Assembly: GCA_037974335.1 (NCBI GenBank)
Contig: CM075728.1
Span: 112,711,476-112,775,475 of the forward strand
Length of the DNA: 64,000 bases
Direction: 5' to 3'
Source: Prionace glauca
Lineage: Eukaryota; Chordata; Chondrichthyes; Carcharhiniformes; Carcharhinidae
In this document: one piece after another, positions 33,812 to 44,360 of the stretch
How the letters are laid out: each line of letters begins with the position of its first letter
Position numbering within the stretch: position 1 is the first letter of the stretch
Translations under genes and position numbers: made by a program
Notes under the pieces: generated by a model
Told to the model about the DNA's origin: nothing
Database searches by the model: none
What the model saw: the letters and a program-made list of their open reading frames with translations, nothing else

Positions 33812-33848
33812 ATGGCCTACTCCTGCTTCTATTTCTTATGTTCTTATT
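33812..33848 (+). repeat. Very short CR1 3' tail
   Basis: Only 'gcctactcctgcttctatttcttatgttcttat' of the tail is present, an extreme 5' truncation. Confidence 0.6.
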
Positions 33849-34173
33849 TCCTTAGATAACCACGGCTGGTTATCCCTTCTGCTACATTCCTTCTTTACCA
33901 TCGGAATATATTTTTGCTGAGTACCAAAAAATATATTCTTAAAAATCCTCCACTGTTCTTCAGCCGTCCTACCAACCAATCTGCGCCCCCAAGCTACATT
34001 CGCCAATTCCGCTCTCATCCTATCATACTCCCCTCTGTTCAAATAGAGGACAGTTTCAGGACCCTACCTTCTCATCCTCCATCTGCATCAAAAATTCAAC
34101 CATACTATGATCACTTGTCCCAAGAGGATCCCTCACAAGAACATCCCTAATTCTACCTGCCTCGTTACACAAC

Positions 34174-34315
34174 TGTCTGTACTTTGTATTCTCTGTCTGT
34201 CTGAGGCCAGAACTCTCCATTCACTTGACAAAGAGGCAGCCCCCTCGAAAGCTTGTGAGAATATTATCAAATAAATCGGTTGGACTAAAACCTGGTGTTG
34301 TCAGACTTTTTACTG
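34174..34315 (+). mobile_element. Foldback-family copy with 12-bp TSD
   Basis: The 142-bp insert ends with the same text as the right arm of the hairpin at 22755-22812 (ataaatcggttggactaaaa, cctggtgttgtcagactttt). A 12-bp direct repeat, tcgttacacaac, flanks it (34162-34173 and 34316-34327). This copy has only the right-hand arm and no hairpin. Confidence 0.85.
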
Positions 34316-34486
34316 TCGTTACACAACACCAGATCTAAGATAGCTCGCTCCCTCCCCGTTACATACTGTTCAAGAAAACTATCCCGATAGCATTCCAAGA
34401 ACTCTTACTCAAGCCCACTGCGTCCGACTTGGGTCATCCAATCAATATGCAGATTAAAATCTCCCATAATTATCGCCGTTCTTTTT

Positions 34487-35083
34487 AGAACATAGAACAT
34501 AGAACACTACAGCACAAACAAGCCCTTCGGCCCACGAGTTGCACCGATCACATCAACACCTACCAACCTACAGACCTATCTATAACCCTCAATCTCATTA
34601 AACCCCACATACTCATCCAGAAGTCTTTTAAAAGACCCCAGTGAGTTCGCCTCCACCACCACTGACGGCAGCCAATTCCATTCACTCACCACCCTCTGAG
34701 TGAAAAACTTACCCCTAACATCACTTCTGAACTTCCCTCCCTGCACCTTAAATCTGTGTCCTCTCGTAGCAACCATTTCAACCCGGGGAAATAGCCTCTG
34801 AGAATCCACCCTATCTATTCCTCTCAACATTTTATAAACCTCTATCAGGTCGCCTCTCAACCTTCGTCTCTCTAGGGAAAAGAGTCCCAGCTTCCTCAAC
34901 CTAATTTCATAAGGCATGCCTCCCAGTCCAGGCAACATCCTTGTAAATCTCCTCTGTACCCTCTCAATAACTTCTACATCTTTCCTATAGTGAGGTGACC
35001 AGAACTGCGCACAATACTCTCAATGAGGCCTGACAAGGGTCTTATAAAGTTGCAGCATTACCTCCCGACTCCTAAACTCAATC
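34487..35083 (-). mobile_element. CR1 3' copy nested in antisense CR1
   Basis: A 120-aa minus frame (34576-34938) encodes the RT C-terminus (MLPGLGGMPYEIRLRKLGLF, FFTQRVVSEWNWLPSVVVEA). The reversed tail at 34487 starts 'agaacatagaacatagaaca'. A short possible duplication (cttttt) flanks it. Same subfamily as 29913-30813. Confidence 0.85.
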
Positions 35084-35200
35084 CTTTTTCTGCATACCTC
35101 ACTTATTTGCTTGTTTATAGCCCGCCCCACCTCTAAGTTATTATTTGGGGGTCTATAGACCACACCCACCAGCGTCTTCCTCCCCTTACTATTCCTCTTC

Positions 35201-35431
35201 TGAATGTGGAGGAGGGGTTGGATGTCACTAGGACTACCGTCTGGTGTGAATCGTTCAATGTCCAGCTCACAGCCAAATCACTCCAGAGCCTTAAAAATAT
35301 GGTGCTCAGTCCTGACTGCACTACTTGTGCACTGGCATGCGAAGCACTTGTCTGAACTGACCTGTTTTTGGACAGAATTTCTCAATTGGCCTGACCCAAA
35401 ACTGCCCTTGGGGCCGTTGTCCCATTGTCAA
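35201..35431. other. No gene seen
   Basis: About 230 bases of intron sequence without a recognisable repeat or exon. Confidence 0.35.
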
Positions 35432-35985
35432 AACCATCTTTCAGAGGGGTTTATTGGATGGATTGTCGCTGCACAACCTCCACTTTTGTGACCTCAGACT
35501 TTTGTGTTTTTTTCCGGATGGAAGAAGGTGGAAGAGAGATTGTCTGGGATGCATGGGTTCCTTAATTATGTCGGCTGCTTTGCCAAGGCAGCGGGAAGTG
35601 TAGATAGAGTCAATGGATAGGAGGTTAGTTTGTGTGATGGATTGGGCTGCAATCACGATCTTTTGTAGTTTCTTGCAGTCTTGAGCAGAGCAGAAACCAT
35701 ACAAAGCTGTGATACAACCAGAAAGAATGCTTTCTATGGTGCATCTGTAAACATTGGTGAGACTTGTAGCTGACATGCCAAATTTCCCCATTCTTCTGAG
35801 AAAGTAAAGGCATCGGTGTGCTTTCTTAACTATAGTTTTGGCATGGGGAGGACCAGGACAGGTTGTTGGTGATCTGGACACCTAAAAACTCAAAGCTTAA
35901 TGGCCTATCAGCCACCATATGGTCTGATTTGGGGATGCTTGCTGATAATTGCACAATGTTCAGCGCCATTTGCAATGCCTCAGAT
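35432..35985 (-). mobile_element. L2-clade LINE RT C-terminus, antisense
   Basis: A 146-aa minus frame encodes AKTIVKKAHRCLYFLRRMGK, YRCTIESILSGCITALYG, KKLQKIVIAAQSITQTNLLS and LFHLLPSGKKHKSLRSQKW, the C-terminal pattern of L2 elements. Upstream in another frame is SFEFLGVQITNNLSWS. The copy is old but readable. Confidence 0.82.
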
Positions 35986-36235
35986 TCTGCAGTAGTCCAT
36001 ATCCATGTGCAGCAAACATGGATGGCAGCTTGGGATGATATATGGCAAGTAACATTCAATACAATGGCCATCTCCAAAAGACAGAGTCCCCTGAACATTC
36101 AATGGTATTACCATCTCTGAATTCCCCCACTATTGGCATGCTGGGGTTTGTCATTGACCAGAAACTGAACTAGTCATATAAATATTGTAACTTCAAGAGG
36201 AAGTCAGAGACTGGGAATTCTCTGGTTGGTAACTT

Positions 36236-36800
36236 TTGCTTTAGATGTAGGAACAGATGTAGGCCATTTAGTCCATTGATTCTGTTCCACCATTGAATGA
36301 GATCATGACTGATCTGATGTAATAATCCTCAACTCCACTTCCCCACCTTAACTCCAAAACCCTCAATTCCCATATCGGGGAAAAATCTGTCTATCTCGAT
36401 CTTCAATATTCTTTATTATCCAGTCCCTACAGCTCTGTGGTAAGTAAGTCCACAGATTCACTACCCTCCTGAGAGAAAAAAAAATTCCTCACTGTTGTCT
36501 TAAAGGGGTAACCCCTTATTCTGAGAGTATGCCTTCTGATCCTAGACTCTCCCAAAGGGGAAACAACCCTCAACCCCCCCTGAGAATCCCATATGTCTCA
36601 ATAAGGTCACCTCATTCTTCCAAATTCCAATGAGTACAGGCCCAAACTACTCAACCACTCCTCATTAGAAAATCTCTGTGTAGCTAAGATGGACCTAACA
36701 AACTTTCTCTGGACTGCCTTCAATGCCAGCATATCTTTCCTTACATGAAGAACCAAAACTGTTTTTAGTATTCCAGGAATTTCCTGCCCATAGAGCTGTG
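36236..36800 (-). mobile_element. CR1-like LINE 3' end, antisense, old
   Basis: The reversed tail (gaacagatgtaggccattta, 'tgagatcatgactgatctg') is followed by a decayed C-terminus (LKAVQRKFVRSILATQRFSN, EEWLSSLGLYSLEFGRMR at about 36607-36740). Confidence 0.75.
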
Positions 36801-37224
36801 TCATTGTGTATACTCAAGGCTGAGTTAGGGTTTTCATTGATAAGGGAGTCAAGAGTTGTGAGGCCAGGCAGGCAAGTGGAGTTGAGGCATGGCTTTCCAA
36901 ACTGGAAGGGTTACGAGTTGTGATTCTGGAGTTGCAAGCTTTTCAGAGGCAATGTCTGTTGTGGAGCTTTTAACTGAATGTCAATAGCTCTGAAGTCCCT
37001 TTAAATCCCCACTTTTTTGATGGTGGGCATGATCTAAATGGTTGATGCTTGAGGCCTGATCACTTCTCCAAAGAGTAACTGGAAAGATACATTTTGCAAG
37101 ATATGTGAAAATGGAAAGGACTACTGCAACCCCCCCCCCCCCTCCATTCCATTTTCTTCAGCTGCCACTGAGGGGGTCATGACAATTTTGAACCCCCAAA
37201 ACGTGAAGCAGTTTGGGAATCTTT

Positions 37225-37316
37225 GAGTTAAGGCCACTATCAGATCAGCCATCATCTTACTGAATGGTGGCTGAGGCTTATTGGGAGATTGGGCTAGTCC
37301 TATCCCTATTTCTTAT
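37225..37316 (+). repeat. CR1 3' tail fragment
   Basis: It has cagatcagccatcatcttac, tgaatggtggctgaggctta and the end 'cctatttcttatgg'. A poly-C run stands upstream at about 37131-37143. Confidence 0.6.
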
Positions 37317-37782
37317 GGACCCACAGCCTGTCTTCCAAGTACAAGGTACAAGTCAGGAGTGTGATGGAATACTCTTCACTTCTGGATGAGTAGGACTGCA
37401 AAACTCAAAAAGCTCAAAACTATTCAGGACAAAGCAATCAGCAACTCATCTACCGACTTTGTACACATACTCTCCTCCACCAGGTGTACACAGTGGCAGA
37501 ATGCGTACCATTTGCAGCTTACAGTGCAGCAACTTGCCAAGCTTCCTTGCACAGCACCTTTCCAGTGTATAACCATTACCAGCTAATGAACAAGGACAGT
37601 AAATACAGGGCAATAGCATCATTTGCAAATTCCCTCCAACTCGCATACTATCCTAACTTGGATCCTGGAACTTCTTCTCTCACAACATTGTGTGTGTACC
37701 TACACCAGACAGACCATAACAGTTCAAGAAAGTGACTCACCACCACTTTCTTGGGGGAAATTATGTATAGGCAGCTACTGTT

Positions 37783-38375
37783 AGAACATAAGAAGATAAG
37801 AGATAGGAGCAGGAGTAGGCCATCTAGCCCTTCGAGCCTGCCCCCCCATTCAATAAGATCATGGCTGATCTGAAAGTGGTTCAGTTCCACTTACCTGCCT
37901 GCTCCCCCTATCCCTTAATTCCTTTATTGATCAGAAATCTATCTACCTGTGACTTAAACATATTCAACGAGGTAGCCTCCACCGCTTCAGTGGGCAGAGA
38001 ATTCCAGAGATTCACTACCCTCTGAGAGAAGAAGTTCCTCCTCAACTCTGTTCTAAACAGACTCCCCCTTATTTTGAGGCTATGTCCTCTAGTTCTTGTT
38101 TCCTTTCTAAGTAGAAAGAATCTCTCTGCCTCTACCTTATCTAGCCCCTTCATATGCCTCTATAAGATCATCCCTCAGCCTCCTAAACTCCAACGAGTAC
38201 AGGCCCGATCTACTCAATCTCTCTTCATAAGCTAACCCCCTCATCTCCAGTGTCAACCTGGTGAACCTTCTCTGTATTCCCTCCAAGGCCAATATATCCT
38301 TTCGCAAATAAGAGGACCAAAATTGGACACAGTACTCTAGTTGCAGCCTCACCAGTACCTTGTACTGGTGACAAT
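37783..38375 (-). mobile_element. CR1-type LINE 3' end, antisense
   Basis: The reversed tail begins gaacataagaagataagaga, 'taggagcaggagtaggcca'. Minus-strand coding pieces are LVRLQLEYCVQFWSSYLRKD, IQRRFTRLTLEMRGLAYEE and FFSQRVVNLWNSLPTEAVEA. It ends about 220 bases before the V exon. Confidence 0.85.
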
Positions 38376-38596
38376 GTTGTCTTTGCCAGGGTTTCCACAT
38401 CCCATTAAAGTATTTTTTAAAAATCACATTAGGGAATCGTAGATATGATTTGTGTATAATTGCTTCATTGCAGTGTTTTGAAGATACGTATCTGAAGTGC
38501 TACTGTTCTACTTTCAATAGTACATTTTGAATCTCTTCTGTTTCTGACTTTGACAATTGAACAATTGTACTAATATTTAATGCTCTGTTTATTTAG

Positions 38597-38935
38597 AAAC
38601 TTTGGAAGTGACAATATTTGCAAACCCAAAGAGTGTCTTAGTGAATGAAGATATTTCCCTGGAATGTAAGTTTTCTGGCTACGATGCACCAAGCTTCAAC
38701 TTAAAAAATGTAGGTATCCAATGGTTTGGACCCAACGGTCAGGATATCTATGTCTTTAATGGAGGAACCATTACTGCAAAAAGAACTGGAGCAAAAATGT
38801 CAGAAAACGCATTAGAGAAAGGAGATGCTTCACTTCATCTTCCAAAGATACAGCTTACTGAAGAAGGGGAGTACACTTGTATTGTGTTTGTCACACCTGA
38901 TAAGGTTGAAAAGAAATCAAGATTGGAAGTCTCAG
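38597..38935 (+). CDS. ncr3lg1: B7-H6-like gene, V-type Ig domain exon
   Basis: The acceptor is tttatttag at 38596 and the donor is ctcag|gtaag at 38936. The exon is 339 bp, 113 codons, phase 1-1. Ig features within the exon: B-strand Cys24 (ISLECKF), Trp43 (GIQWFGP), and EEGEYTC with F-strand Cys95. The stretch GDASLHLPKIQLTEEGEYTC followed by VTPDK closely parallels human B7-H6 as I remember it ([20 protein letters not shown], VTPLK), and the GI.WF motif and spacing agree. B7-H6 is a cell-surface ligand of the NK receptor NKp30, bound through this V domain. No rearrangement signal replaces the splice donor, so this is not an antigen-receptor V segment. Orthology needs an alignment; the V domain identity as B7-family is firm. 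Confidence 0.88.
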
Positions 38936-38983
38936 GTAAGACTCTCTGTAATGCTATCTCTGGTGTTAGAGAAATGCTAAGCT

Positions 38984-39286
38984 AGAAATGGTCGCTACGA
39001 GGGGACACAGATTTAAGGTGCGGGGAGGGAGGTACAGAGGTGATGTTAGGGGTAAGTTTTTCACTCAGAGGGTGGTGAGTGATTGGAATCGGCTGCCGTC
39101 GTCGGTGGTGGAGGCGAACTCGCTGGGGTCTTTTAAAAGACTTCTGGATGAGTATATGGGGTTTAATGGGATTGGGGGTTATAGATAGGTCTATAGATTG
39201 GTGGGGTTGATGCGATCGGCGCAACTCGAGGGCCGAAGGGCCTGTTTGTGCTGTAATGTTCTATGTTCTATGTTCTATGTTCTAGA
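38984..39286 (+). mobile_element. CR1 3' end just after the V exon donor
   Basis: It starts 48 bases after the V exon and encodes the extreme RT C-terminus (VRGGRYRGDVRGKFFTQRVV, SDWNRLPSSVVEANSLGSF), then the tail with repeated ttctatgttctatgttctat. It is nearly identical to the copy at 29913-30813, so it is young. Confidence 0.88.
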
Positions 39287-39552
39287 GCTGTAAAATAAGC
39301 AGACTGCAATTGGATTCAGTGGCTCCTTGGGTTGATACCTTACTTTTCCATCTGTGGAGCCTGAGGACATGATCTTATTGCCTCGCCACAACGATCAACT
39401 GCCGCAGCGAGCCAGTAAGGTTGTGTGCGGGATGAAAAATCCAGTTCGTGCTGCCAATTTAAATATTAATAATCATTAACAAGTCCCGCACAGCATTGTC
39501 CTGGCTCGTCGACATTTAACCTGCTCACCTGTTGGTCCTCACGCCAGCAACA
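39287..39552. other. Intron sequence, nothing recognised
   Basis: About 270 bases between two CR1 copies, no exon-like frame. Confidence 0.35.
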
Positions 39553-40365
39553 ATCACATAAGAACATAAGAAATAGGAGCAGGAGTAGGCCATCTGGCCC
39601 TTAGAGCCTGCCCCGCCATTCAATAAGATCATGGCTGATCTGTCGTGGCTCAGCTCCACCTTCCCGCCCTCTCCCCATAACCCTTAATCCCTTCTCTTAT
39701 CAAAAACCCATCAACCCGTTTCTTAAACAATTTAGCGAGGCAGCCTCCACCACTTCAACGGGCAGAGAATTCCAGAGATTCACCACCCTTTGAGTGAAGA
39801 AGTTCCTCCTCAACTCTGTTCTAAACCGCCTCCCCTTTACCTTGAGGCTGTGCCCCCTAGTCCTCCTGTCTTTTTTGAGCGGGAAGAGTCTCTCCACCTC
39901 TATCCTATCCATCCCATTCATAATTTTATATGTCTCAATGAGATCTCCCCTCATTCTTCTAAACTCTAACGAGTACAAGCTAGTTTATTCAGCCTCTCCT
40001 CATAGCTCAATCCTCTCAACTCCGGTATCAGCCTAGTAAACCTCCTCTGCACTCCCTCCAGGGCCAAAATATCCTTGCGCAGGTGCGGCGCCCAAAACTG
40101 CACACAGTACTCCAGCTGCGGCCTCACCAATGCCCTATACAGCTGCAGCAAGACCCCCCTACTTTTATATTCAATCCCCCTCGCTATGAAGGCCAGCATC
40201 CCATTCGCCTTCCTGACCACCTGCTGCACCTGCAAGCTGGGTTTTTGCGACTCATGCACAAGGACCCCGAGGTCCCTCTGCACCGTCGCCTGCTGCAGTT
40301 TTTCGCCATGTAAGTAATAGTCCTTCCTACCATTCCTCCTACCAAAGTGGCGGGTGGTCTTCACC
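39553..40365 (-). mobile_element. CR1-type LINE 3' end, antisense, recent
   Basis: Minus frames of 132 aa (39966-40364) and 92 aa (39700-39978) encode the RT C-terminus (RDLGVLVHESQKPSLQVQQV, LVRPQLEYCVQFWAPHLRKD, FFTQRVVNLWNSLPVEVVEA). The reversed tail is 'cataagaacataagaaataggagc'. It is very close to the 3' part of the element at 27771. Confidence 0.9.
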
Positions 40366-40608
40366 AGCAGAGACCAGGTGCTATGGCCTCATAGTGGTGG
40401 GGGGGAATCATGAGGCCATCAGAGTCCCCAAGTAATTTGGGCCATGACTTGGCATGGCCCGATGGGCACTCTGGCATTGCCCACCAGGTGCAGTACCAAG
40501 GGGGTGAAGCCTGATTTGGGGTGGAGCCTGAGTGAGGGTGAGTAATATGGCAACCTGGGTCTTGATACAGCCCACACTGATGGAATGATGTTCTAATTCA
40601 TCTCCTAG

Positions 40609-40640
<32 letters not shown>

Positions 40641-41149
40641 AATTAATATGAAGAGTTTTATTTTTGGGGTGGATTTGGCAATTTCATCTCTTAGATCAGC
40701 AAAATAAGCAGTATGGGAAACTGGAAACTTAGAATGTTGCAGTCGGGATACTTAAGGTTAAAGCTGAAGTTGAAAGTTGGGTTCGACTAGAAGAACTTTA
40801 TTTGGTAACATCACAAATTATAATATTTGTTTGTTGACATTGGATTAAAGCAATTGGAATATCTGCCCAATGCCCAATTGTAAATGAGCACAAAAATGCC
40901 CAAAAGCTTTATCAAGCAGAGTGCTGTGACAACCTAAACTGCTCAGAACAGTGAAATAATAAGCAGCACAAGAAATGCTCACACAGCTACAAAGGAACTG
41001 CAACCTAAGACAATGAAAATACTGCTTATATTGAATAAACAAAGTGGGGGAAAATGGCAAGTTAGGAACACAATTCCAAGAGTATTACTATAAAACATAA
41101 TTTTTAAAAGTTGCACAAAAAAATTGATATTGTTATGATGGATTGAGCA
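40366..41149. other. Intron sequence with a GT microsatellite
   Basis: No exon seen. A (GT)15 tract lies at 40610-40639. The 80-base frames on the minus strand are not recognisable. Confidence 0.4.
40610..40639 (+). repeat. (GT)n microsatellite
   Basis: Fifteen uninterrupted GT units, potentially polymorphic and Z-DNA prone. Confidence 0.9.
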
Positions 41150-41460
41150 TGGCAAAAAGACACAGTGGTTTGCGCTGTTGCCTCACAGTGTCAGGGACCC
41201 GGCCTCAAGGAAATTTCTGTGTGGAGTTTGCACGTACTCCCTGAGACAGCGTGTATTTCCTCTGATTGTTCCAGTTTCCTCCCACATTCCAAAGATGTGC
41301 ACCTTAAGTTGATTGATCATGTTCACTTACCCTTTACTGTCAGGGAGATTAGCAGAATAAATAGGTGGGGTACAGGGATAGGACCTGAGTATTGTTGTCG
41401 GGTCAAGCTCGATGGGCCGAATGACTTCTTACTGCACTGTAGGGATTCTGAGAAATCTGG
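41150..41460 (+). repeat. tRNA-derived SINE, diverged
   Basis: The A-box region reads gacacagtggtttgcgctgt, then ctgtgtggagtttgcacgta in the body, cacattccaaagatgtgcac, and the end 'gctcgatgggccgaatgac...tgtagggattct'. The B box is damaged. Confidence 0.75.
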
Positions 41461-41624
41461 AAATCTTTATCACCATTCTCTCTCACTCTATGTGCATTAT
41501 TTCTATTACTCTGAAAAATCTGCGTCCACTGAAGGCCAATTTCTGCAGCAATTCTTTGCAAATTCTATTCATGGAGATATTGTCTATTTCCTGTTTGCCC
41601 AGAATTTAGAAAGTTTCGATATGG

Positions 41625-42250
41625 AAAACTGCAAGGATCAATGTTGGGGCCTTAGCTATTTACAATCTGTGTTAATAGCTTAGACAAAGAGATGGTGAAA
41701 AATGTATGTAGGGTTGTTGATTTTAATGAGCTAGATGAGAATGCATGCTTTTTAAAAGGCATGAAATTTATGTTTACTTGTATAGCTAACACAAAAGCTC
41801 AGCATGCAGGTACAGTAAACAGTTAGGAAAGCAAGTTCCCCTTTATTGCATGGAGATTGGAGTACAAGAATAGAGTCGTCTTAAAGTTGTGTTGTATTTT
41901 TGTTTACTAACTGGTGTCACAAGAACACTGCAAAGAAGTTACTGTGAAAATCTCCTAGTCACCACATGCCAGTGTCTGTTTGGGTACACTGAGGGAGAAT
42001 TTAGTCTGGCCAATGTACCAAAACCAGCACATCTTTTGGATTGTGGAAGGAAACCTGTGCAGAGTCCACACAGTCACTCAAGCCGGGAATCAAACCCGGG
42101 TCCCTGTTGCTGTGAGACTGCAATGTTAACCACTGTGCCTCTGTGTGGAATACTGCAAGCAGTTTCGGTCTCCATACTTGAGGAAGGAAATACTTCCACT
42201 GGAGGTGAAAAGGTTAATCACACGAGTTTAAAAATCCCACAAGCTGCTAT
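41625..42250 (+). mobile_element. CR1 RT fragments split by an antisense SINE
   Basis: The first part (41625-41780) gives a decayed GSMLGPxLFTICVNSLDKEM; the second (42145-42200) gives VEYCKQFRSPYLRKE. Between them at about 41910-42140 lies an antisense tRNA-derived SINE ('agttactgtgaaaatctcctag', reversed B box gggaatcaaacccgggtcc). Further 3' CR1 remnants appear at 43030. Confidence 0.6.
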
Positions 42251-42409
42251 GAGAAAATCCAGAGATCTTTACAAAAGTCACAGTAAGTAGTAAAGACAAT
42301 TCGCACCACTTTAACCTGTGTTTAACACCTCTCCACTCACATTATTTGTATCCATAAAGAATTAATTACCTGTTAAGACTCATATTCCAACCATTATCTT
42401 GTAATTGAG

Positions 42410-42585
42410 TTTGTGTCTATATATGCCGTGTTTGTGAACTGAACTCTTCACTCACCTGATGAAGAGGCAAAGCTCCAAAAGCTCGTGCTACCAAATAAAC
42501 CTGTTGGACTTTAACTTGGTGTTGTGAGACTACTTATGCACTTACCCCAGGCCAGTGCTGGCAACTCCACTTTATAAAAGTCAAC
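42410..42585 (+). repeat. Foldback-family copy with the longer right end
   Basis: It reads ctgaactcttcactcacctg, atgaagaggcaaagctccaa, 'ctaccaaataaacctgttggac', acttggtgttgtgagactac, then accccaggccagtgctggca. This copy keeps the reverse complement of the leader found at 22642-22677, so the family's two ends are inverted copies of each other. Confidence 0.65.
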
Positions 42586-43029
42586 ACAGATAATCGGCAA
42601 GGACTTTATTAAACGGGACATCTGGAGATGGGAGGAGGGAATATTTCTTCAGACAAACTGGGACATCAATGATAATTTGTAACAATGATGAATTAGGTTA
42701 GTTAACATGATTAAGTCTTCACACTGATTGGATATTATTTTTAAGCAGGCATGTAAAGATTGTGATTGCTTTTAATATCTGCATCTTATGTATGATGTAA
42801 CTTTAATAAAGGTGTGAATAGATAGAACCCCATACCTTGATAGTATAGTTGCTTGTCCTGAATTCTGTGCTCTGGGTAGATACAGATTGTGACCTGTGAT
42901 CTTACAGGGTCCTTGCTATAACTTAAAATTAAAACAGCTGTTTCAGAGAACTCTGTAACTCTTTGAAGGGATCAAAGTTGTGAACAATTTAAAGGCTGAA
43001 CATCAAAGCCCATGACAGCAAGGGTTCAC

Positions 43030-43435
43030 TTGATTGTTTCCTGTGATGAGGGGGTTTCCTATGATGTGAGACTGAATACACTCTGGAAATACAAGAACTC
43101 AAGAGGTGATGTTATTGAAACATTCAAGATTATGAAGGGACTCAGCAGCATTTTTTTCCCCCTGGCTGGGGTACAGTCTTGGGGCAAGAGGGTGCCCCAA
43201 GGACTGAGATGAGGAGAGATTTCCTCATTCAAAGGGTTTCAGATTTTTGGAAGTCTCATTCCCAAAGGGTTGTGATGCTCCATTACTGATTATGTTTAAA
43301 GCTGAGATACGCAGTTTTGGTGTGTCAGGGAACTCAAGGATATGACGAGTGGGTAGGATGGTTAAGTTGAAGTGGAGGATCAGCTATGATCATTTTAGAT
43401 GGCAAAGAGGCCATATACTCCTACTCCTGTTAAGG
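43030..43435 (+). mobile_element. CR1-like LINE 3' end, old
   Basis: It contains GDVIETFKIMKG-type coding text (ttattgaaacattcaagatt), a decayed 'FLIQRVSDFWKS' region and the tail 'gaggccatatactcctactcctgtt'. Broken in several places. Confidence 0.6.
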
Positions 43436-43789
43436 TATATCTCAAAAGAATGCGTTGTGCTACAAATAGTTCTAAATTGGTTTATGGAATCTATGGTTCC
43501 TAAATTATAAATTGTTTAATTAACCCCTTTGTGACCTTGGCCTTCCATATCTCTGTAATCTCCTGCAGGCTTTGCAAAGCCCCTACAGAATGCATTTTCT
43601 TTTGGCTGCAACCTCCTTCATTCCAGCATTCCTTCGTAACCCAAGTCCTTTCATTTTGGTATTTCCTACCAATGCATCTTATGTGTTAGTTCAGGCACAT
43701 TTGGTAGCACTTGTATCTTTCAGTCAGTTGCTTGTGGTTTCGTCTCCCACTCCAGTACTTGAATCAAACAATTAAAAGCTGATGCTGTG

Positions 43790-43910
43790 TTGTGCATCAC
43801 TGAGAGAGTTCCGTACTGTCAGAGGTATGGTGTCTCTAAGATACTGAACGAAGGCCCTGTCGATCTCTCGGAGACAGTGCTGTGTCATCTTTTAAATCCA
43901 CCTGAGAAGA
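43790..43910 (+). repeat. Dispersed repeat fragment (gagagagttccgtactgtcagagg family)
   Basis: The phrases ctgagagagttccgtactgt, cagaggtatggtgtctctaa and gaaggccctgtcgatctctc match a widespread shark repeat I remember but cannot name. No coding function. Confidence 0.4.
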
Positions 43911-44360
43911 ATGGAAAAGTTACCTTTAGGAAAACCAATGTTCTGGTCATTCCCACCTTGTTTGTGGGAGATGTTTGTGTGCAAATTGATTTGCACATGA
44001 TTCCTACATTTCAACAGCTGCACTTCAAAAGTACTTAATTGATTGTAAAAATGATCTTTGGTTTTGGAGATAATTTATAAACTGCATGTATTTTTTCTTC
44101 CACTTTCTTTCTTTCTTTTGGAGGTTAGGTAAAGATATTTTATCCCTCTTTTCCCATTCTTCCCCATCCTTGTTAGTGATGGATGAATCTAGAATGTTTC
44201 CATCCAAATTTGAGATTAATTTACTCTGGGTATAATTGTATACCATCTTGTAGAAACCTGTATGAGTGGAAGAGCTGAAGTGTTTTTGGTACATGGTTGT
44301 ATGGAATAACTTGGAGCTGCTTTTAGCCTATCTAACCTATTATATTTATCTTTAATGCAG

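Larger units (their letters stand above)
33849..35200 (-). mobile_element. CR1 endonuclease region, antisense, with two nested insertions
   Basis: Minus-strand coding text includes MNRGEYDRMRAELANVAWGR, AEEQWRIFKNIFFGTQQKYI and endonuclease pieces at 34328-34480 (MGDFNLHID-like). It continues at 35084-35200 (the LVGVVYRPPNN-like segment). It is interrupted by a foldback-family element (34174-34315) and a CR1 3' copy (34487-35083). It corresponds in position to the endonuclease of the element at 27771. Confidence 0.75.
36030..37760 (+). mobile_element. LINE remnants (tail-donor family), interrupted
   Basis: Two parts of one decayed LINE are recognisable: 36040-36240 (gaacattcaatggtattacc, tcattgaccagaaactgaac, an RT segment) and 37330-37760 (gtgtgatggaatactcttca and 'ttcaagaaagtgactcaccacc', the C-terminus and 3' side). 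Between them are an antisense CR1 (36236-36800) and a CR1 tail (37225-37316). The same LINE family appears at 11448 and 46237. Confidence 0.6.

Noticed and set aside
38597-38935. An antigen-receptor V gene segment
   Set aside because: The exon ends at a clear splice donor (gtaag), no heptamer/nonamer signal is visible, and the sequence is B7-like with a C1 exon next.
41165-41683. 172-aa + frame
   Set aside because: It runs through a SINE and into CR1 remnants; the open frame is accidental.
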